Below the pieces are notes generated by a model, which had not been told where the DNA came from, did not search any database, and worked only from the letters and a program-made list of their open reading frames with translations. From Dinochytrium kinnereticum (lineage: Eukaryota; Chytridiomycota; Chytridiomycetes; Chytridiales; Chytridiaceae), in contig JADGJT010000080.1 of assembly GCA_027604005.1 (NCBI GenBank), positions 1-64,000 of the forward strand: DNA of 64,000 nucleotides. The letters are read 5' to 3'. How positions within the stretch are numbered: position 1 is the first letter of the stretch; each line of letters begins with the position of its first letter. The translations under genes were made by a program, and so were the position numbers. Shown one piece after another: positions 58,663-64,000 of the stretch.

Positions 58663-61253
58663 ATGCCAAAGTGGAGAGACCTCGCTCTGGAGTACCTCAA
58701 GGTGAGTTACGAATGCAGGTCGTCTGATTACCGCTTTGAGACGGGGGTGGGAGGGACAACTTGGCTTTCGTATTTGCGTGTCGTCGCAGGCGCAGGAACG
58801 GGGACAGATGAATGGCTGAATTTGTGCTCATGCTGGATACATGGGAATAGAACTAGCCTTCAAGCAAACTTTAAAGCCGTCTCAACGGGCTATTCCATTG
58901 AAAAAGCCACCTCAGACATATTATCCCCACGGGCGGAAAGTCCCCCAACGTACTATAACTGACCCCCTTCATTTTAGGTGCTCGCCCTTCAAACCACCAG
59001 CCCTATTGAGCCCGAATTAGGCCCAGCGCTTCTTATAGACCCTGTTACGGGACCTGCAAGCGATGTTCTCTCCAATGCCCCGCCTTTTGTCCCCCCTGGA
59101 TACACGGAGTCGTTCGAGGTTAACGCACCCATCGAAACCCCGCCAGGAGTCAAGCCTTGTGTCGTTGACCTTGGCATGCACGCATTTGCTTTCTCGTGAG
59201 TTGTTCTGTACAGCGCTTTGGAACCATTGTACCGTGGCCGTTCTTTTTGTTTTTGGCTTTTCATAAGATCAAACCACTTCACATGCCTTCTTTTCGACTA
59301 TGTTAATTGCTTACTTTGCTTAAGGTACGGATTACCTTGGATTACCAAGTATAACCCCCCCACTGAATGTGGGAACTCTTGGAGCAAGGTCAGAATGACG
59401 TGGTCTGCATACGTAGCCGGGCGACAGGTATGGATATATTTCTCTTACATCTCATTTCCATGTTTCCACTTACAGCTGAATGATTTATCGCAATCTTGAA
59501 TAATGACCCTTTCTCCTTTCTTCAATCACTAAAGTTTGATCGCATTATTCATGTGTGGATTGACGGTGCTGAAGTCTTTCGCGGCATCTCCCATGAGCCC
59601 TCCCGCAACGGAATATGGTGGCAGGCCGAGGCAGACTTGACCTCTTACGCGCCTCTTTTGAAAAAGTCAAACTTAACGGTCGTCGCTGCCTGTGACAACG
59701 TTGTTGACTCGACCTATACCGGCATCATTAATGTGAACCTCAAACTCGAGTTCTACCCAACTAGCGACGCGTTCCCTGCTCCAACCGAGGTTATTCCAGA
59801 CGTCCTTATCCCGCTCGGGACCTCCTCAGAGACGTATGGCTATTCTTTGCTGCAGGGAGACGGTAAATCGGCAGATTTCAGGGTCTCTAGCCTCCCTAAA
59901 AACATCAGGAGAGCGGAGATTGAGTATTTCGTTTCCAATCATGCCCACGATGAGGTATCTTCAGACAATATTCTGTTCATGTCTTTCTGCATCTTCTGCG
60001 TTGTTTCTTTTTCCGTTTTTTGCTTCATCCTCCTTTGTAGCCTTTGCGAATATTGATGTGCACTGCATTTATATTATAAGTTCTACTACACGAACGTTCC
60101 GGACTCCTATGCAAACCCAGACAACGGCATCTATGGCAAAGGACCTTACAAAGAACTTCAATTTTTTATCGATGGGCAACTTGCCGGTGTGGACTGGCCT
60201 AGTCCAGTTCTTTACACAGGTTTGTATTTTCCCATCAAGCATCTGCGCCTTACCTTATTCGTATTTTTTACCCGTATGCCTTCATCCCTTCCTTTAACTT
60301 CTCTTTTCTTCAGGGGCTATGAACCCACTACTGTATAGGCCATTCGTTGCTCCTATGGCTACGAAACTCCCAACCTTTAAATTCGACGTTACTGCTTTCG
60401 CTGGTTTGCTTTCAGATGATAAAGAGCACACGAGTGAGTCCTTGCTTTATTTTCTATATTTCTCACATAAACGTCCCACTTGCCAATAAAAGTTACCCTT
60501 AACGTGACCAACCAAACCCCTGGCTGTCTCTGGTACGTTGACGGTATTCTCCGTCTCTGGCTTGACGAAAACGGCACCCAAACGACCTCTGTCGGCAAGA
60601 TCCAGGTCGATACCGGCTCCATCACCTTCCCCGACGTAGAGCTTAAGGTCGACCCCAGCAATAACGATGCCAACATCACCACCACCCTCCGAAACCGCAA
60701 ATTTCGTATCCAAGGCAGCATCCTCCTCTCCTCAACCCAACAAACCATCAATACCAAAGTCGAATCCCGTCTAATCGATTTCACGAACCGTCTCTCCTAC
60801 ACCGATAATACGAACAACCTGAACGGTCTTCATGACTATGCTGTTGTTAAGACGGTTGAGAGGCACATAGTGGATGATACAACTAAAGTGCTGTCCCCGT
60901 TGGAGCAGTTTTACAGTCATCGCAACATCAACTTTAAATTTGCCTTGAACTACAAACCTCTTAACGGCAACGCAAGTGATTTCATCGTGAATACCACCAT
61001 ATCCCAAAAATGGACCATGAGAGACACCAAGAGAAAGGGTAATACCAGCAAGAACACTCAGACATTGAGCGTGAGGAATTACTTTGATGGTGATGGATAC
61101 TTTGGGACCAGAGGTGGAGAAGCGGCGACTCATCATATGTATCAAGGAAGGGTGGTGCCCGAGTACCCTGGGAGAAATTCAGGGTGTTACCTTCGTGAAG
61201 TGTTTGGCTTCAACAGAACGGTGGTCAAGAACCGCGTGAAGCAGGAATGCTAG
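58663..61253 (+). CDS. Peptide-N-glycanase A (PNGase A)-like amidase
   Basis: Seven exons (58663-58701, 58978-59195, 59325-59427, 59535-59954, 60081-60219, 60314-60433, 60493-61253) sum to 1,800 nt, 599 residues. The PNGase A family pattern is clear: SWSKVRMTWSAYVAGRQFDR, VWIDGAEVFRGISHEPSRNG, IWWQAEADLTSYAPLL, GIINVNLKLEFY, then a second jelly roll with KELQFFIDGQLAGVDWPSPV, YRPFVAPMATKLPTF, VTNQTPGCLWYVDGILRLWL, and a C-terminal beta region. The family cleaves the GlcNAc-Asn bond of N-glycoproteins at acidic pH. Plant and fungal members usually carry a signal peptide; here MPKWRDLALEYLK is not one, so an upstream exon may be missing or the protein may be cytosolic like its divergent neighbour. 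Confidence 0.88.
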
Positions 61254-62302
61254 ATTAGCATGTCAAGGCCGTTTTTCGTACGATCTTTTTTTTTCACCCG
61301 TGTTCTTTTATCACGGGGATGATCTCGTTGGTTAGAGTCGCCCGTACTGTTTTGTTTCAGTTTCTTTTGTTCTTATGTACATCACCATCGATAGCCCACC
61401 CCATATTGTTTATTTTCCCATTGCCGCGATTTCCTGACAGAGTCTTTTGCTCCAGACGCGTCACTTCAACAGCTCAATAGTCTCTTTCAAAATTAACAGA
61501 GACCGCTTTCTTTTTCACCATCAATAAAGCCCAACCCGTGTTTCGTTTTTTTAGATGCCCGTTTATTTTTTTCTCCTTCTCTTTGCGAGTATCAGTTGGC
61601 CCTTCCGTGAAATTTCTGTGGTTTCATGTGTTCAAAAGCATATCAGAAAAAAAAAGGGAACCAGCCAGGTTAATCCAGTCAAACAAAAAGCATCCGTCAC
61701 CATCACTGATTGCCCTCACTGAACGCTAATTATTGCTATACACTATAATTAAACTCACGTTTGTTTCAACAAATGCATGTCAAACTAATAAATAAGTACG
61801 AAAATGCTTTGGCTGGACAAAACGCTGATCTAGGCACATCGCATGAAAACAGAGTACGTAAAATAGGCTGAGCCTTCTTTATGAGCTTACATGAAGGAAG
61901 GCCAGTGCCCGTGCTGAGAATGTGTCAATTGGCATTTATCAATTATCCCGTAAATCACTAACTACAGAGAACGAGAAGGCATTAACGAGCCCCTCATATC
62001 TATTCCAAAAGAAAGGATATATTCTTCTCTATGCCCTCCCGCGCCGACACACGCACACACACACACAAATAAACGCTTACAATCTCGCCAGCAACATTCA
62101 GCCCCTCAACAACATCCAATCCCCAAAGGCTCCAGGCCGAAAGAAATTCCCAGAAAACAAGAAGGAGAAGAGCATGACATAGCCCCTTCTAAAAAGAACA
62201 GAAAAAAACAAAAGAAAGTAAAGGTGGGATTACAGTGGCGGGATGCGCAATGATGCGAAAGAGAAGAAAAACGGGGGAAAAAAAAAAATAAATGACATGA
62301 GA
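61254..62302. other. Intergenic between convergent genes
   Basis: 3' flanks of PNGase A (+) and eIF2 gamma (-). A CA dinucleotide run at about 62048-62067. No gene seen. Confidence 0.5.
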
Positions 62303-63839
62303 CTACAAAGTGTCGGGCTCGATGGTGGTTCCACGGATAATCTTACCCCATCCGATCAATCTAAGATAAAAGAAAAGGGGTTTTTGGTATTAGGAAGACG
62401 AAGCGAGTAAAGGAGCGCATGAAATAGACAAACAAAATCCCGAAAAGCACATACCGCCAATGCTTATCAATACGCCTAGAAAGAGCCACCTTCTCATCCA
62501 CCTCTGTGCAAGCGGGAGTATTCAGCTGAATCTTCGCAAGATCGGCCTTCACACTGATGACACGGCAACCGCACGACGTCGAGCCAATGTTTGCCAGGAG
62601 AATCTCATTCTTGGCCAACTTCTCAACCTTTGTCTGTTTCTTGTTATCAGTCTTAACACCGAGCAACCGACGAAGCAAGAAGTAGTTGATTTCAATCTCA
62701 GAGTAGATGGCGGGGAGCTTTCCGACAGCTCCAAGAACCTGCCCGACAAGACGATCCGCACGGCAAATGGTAGGGTCGATACGAGTACCAACACCAATGA
62801 GACCACCGGGGACAGCAAACTTCAACTCATTCTGTTCGGCAAGAAGGGTGACAATCCTGGAGAAGATAGGGCGACACTTGACCCTACCCTCAGCATCCTT
62901 GGTAACAAGTCCAGGCCTGACCTCGACCTCATCGCCGACCCTTAAAACACCCCTCAAAATAGAACCTCCAGCAACACCACCCTTAAGGTCAGCAACCTCG
63001 GCACCGGGCTTGTTCACGTCGAAAGAACGGATAACAATGAGCCTAGGGTCGGAAGTGAAGTCACGGACGGGGATGGGAATTCTCTTGACAATGTACTCGT
63101 TGATGGCGTCGATGTTGTATTTGAGCTGAGCGGAGATAGGGATGATAGGAGCACCGTCGGCAACGGTCCCCTTGACGAACTTGAGGATGGATGCGTAGTG
63201 CTCCTCGGCCGCGGATTCCTTAATCAAATCAATCTTGTTCTGAAGGATGATGATGTGCTGCAACTTCATAATTTCAATGGCGGCAAGATGTTCGGAGGTT
63301 TGAGGTTGAGGGCAGAATTCATTTCCAGCGATGAGAAGAAGAGCTGCGTCCATGACGGCAGCACCGTTCAACATAGTAGCCATGAGAATGTCGTGACCAG
63401 GGCAATCGACAAAGGAAACATGGCTGTACGGTTCAGAGATGTTGGATTAGCAGAGTGATTCACCCCAACAGGAGTCCTCCATTTTAAACAAGGGTTTCGG
63501 TTTTGTTCCTCACCGAAGCAGTCTCATCTTTCCCAAGCATCCAGTACGCTCGCACGCGAATCCTTCCTCCTTGTCACTGCGGTATGAGCGGAAGCAACCA
63601 GGTCTGGGGCAAGCCTCATTGTCACATTTAAAAACCTAAGGAAATAGAAAAGAAGGGCAGTTTATGTACGAGGTTAATGCACGGCTCCACTATTTCAAAT
63701 AGATAGCTTGCCTTGGCGTTGGCGTACCCCAGCTTAATGGTGATGTTACGCTCAAGCTCATTCTTAAATCGAACGGTCTGGACACCAGAAATGGCCTTGA
63801 CGACGGTGGACTTTCCGTGAGCCACATGGCCAATGGTAC
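62303..63839 (-). CDS. Translation initiation factor eIF2 gamma, 5' end missing
   Basis: Four minus-strand exons are visible: 63839-63712, 63635-63514, 63423-62455 and 62360-62303, about 425 codons; one or more 5' exons lie beyond the window. All GTPase motifs are present: GHVAHGKST (G1), FVDCPGHD (G3), NKID (G4) and ISAQ (G5). The eIF2 gamma-specific zinc knuckle is intact ([12 protein letters not shown] and ACERTGC). The C-terminus reads [20 protein letters not shown] then stop. eIF2 gamma binds GTP and initiator Met-tRNA and delivers it to the 40S subunit. The intron after LGYANAK (63711-63636) begins GC, not GT: a GC-AG intron fixed by the strong conservation of the flanking protein. Confidence 0.95.
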
Positions 63840-64000
63840 CTACAAAGGATCATGGCATCAGAAAACACACTCCAAACATCCCAAGAGCGCCTCAGTCCAC
63901 ATTCGAAGGCATCCTCATCGAGCCGCTTCCCAAGAAACACCAAACAAAATCATTACAAAGCCCATCCCGCCTCCACATTCATTCCAGAGAAAATGCTTCC
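63840..64000 (-). other. Intron of eIF2 gamma running to window edge
   Basis: The acceptor CTTTGTAG precedes the GTACCATTGGCC exon, which enters in phase 1. No upstream eIF2 gamma exon (expected residues before NIGTIGH) is recognisable in these 161 bases. Confidence 0.6.

Overview
This 64 kb window is nuclear DNA of a fungus. Nearly every protein gene is split by short GT-AG introns (about 40-110 nt, some longer), and the families are eukaryotic and mostly fungal: a GRIP golgin, SRP14, an SCFD2-type Sec1 protein, a vacuolar (Pep4-type) aspartic protease, a SPIN90/Ldb17 actin regulator, a TALE homeodomain protein, a laccase-like multicopper oxidase and eIF2 gamma. A chytrid-like, early-diverging fungus is my inference from the gene mix; no marker here proves it. 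I rebuilt exon structures by hand from splice sites, reading-frame closure and family conservation. Almost every model closes as an exact multiple of three.

Layout. 0.5-4.5 kb: GRIP golgin and arrestin-fold protein (+). 5.4-13.9 kb: one giant minus-strand gene of about 2,690 residues, acidic, repeat-built, with a C-terminal membrane tail. 14.6-15.05 kb: a 46-bp tandem repeat and four tightly packed tRNA genes (Leu, Gly, Leu, Lys) sharing one visible Pol III terminator. 16.7-23.3 kb: two tandem paralogous receptors with leucine-rich repeats, a membrane span, a SAM domain and PPxY motifs, in which most repeats have their own exon. 23.8-25.7 kb: two-HMG-box protein with a probable mitochondrial presequence and a histone H1-like tail. 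27.3-28.9 kb: SRP14 and a small secreted acidic protein. 29.5-32.1 kb: aspartic protease, cut by a 542-base assembly gap. 33.2-37.5 kb: zinc-less MDR reductase (-) and SPIN90/Ldb17 (+). 38.4-40.5 kb: TALE homeodomain protein. 41.5-45.3 kb: multicopper oxidase and a small secreted protein (-). 46.4-52.5 kb: a third LRR receptor, with SH3 instead of SAM, and SCFD2 (-). 53.3-54.5 kb: secreted CAP plus ricin-B lectin protein. 54.8-61.3 kb: GH2 beta-mannosidase (-) and PNGase A (+), divergent. 62.3 kb to the edge: eIF2 gamma (-), 5' end outside the window.

Themes. Trafficking genes recur (GRIP, arrestin, SRP14, SCFD2). The beta-mannosidase/PNGase A pair suggests co-regulated N-glycan breakdown. 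The most unusual content is the trio of receptor-like LRR proteins with cytoplasmic adaptor domains (SAM, SAM, SH3), the giant tail-anchored repeat protein, the tRNA array, and the HMG/H1-like and CAP/lectin domain combinations.
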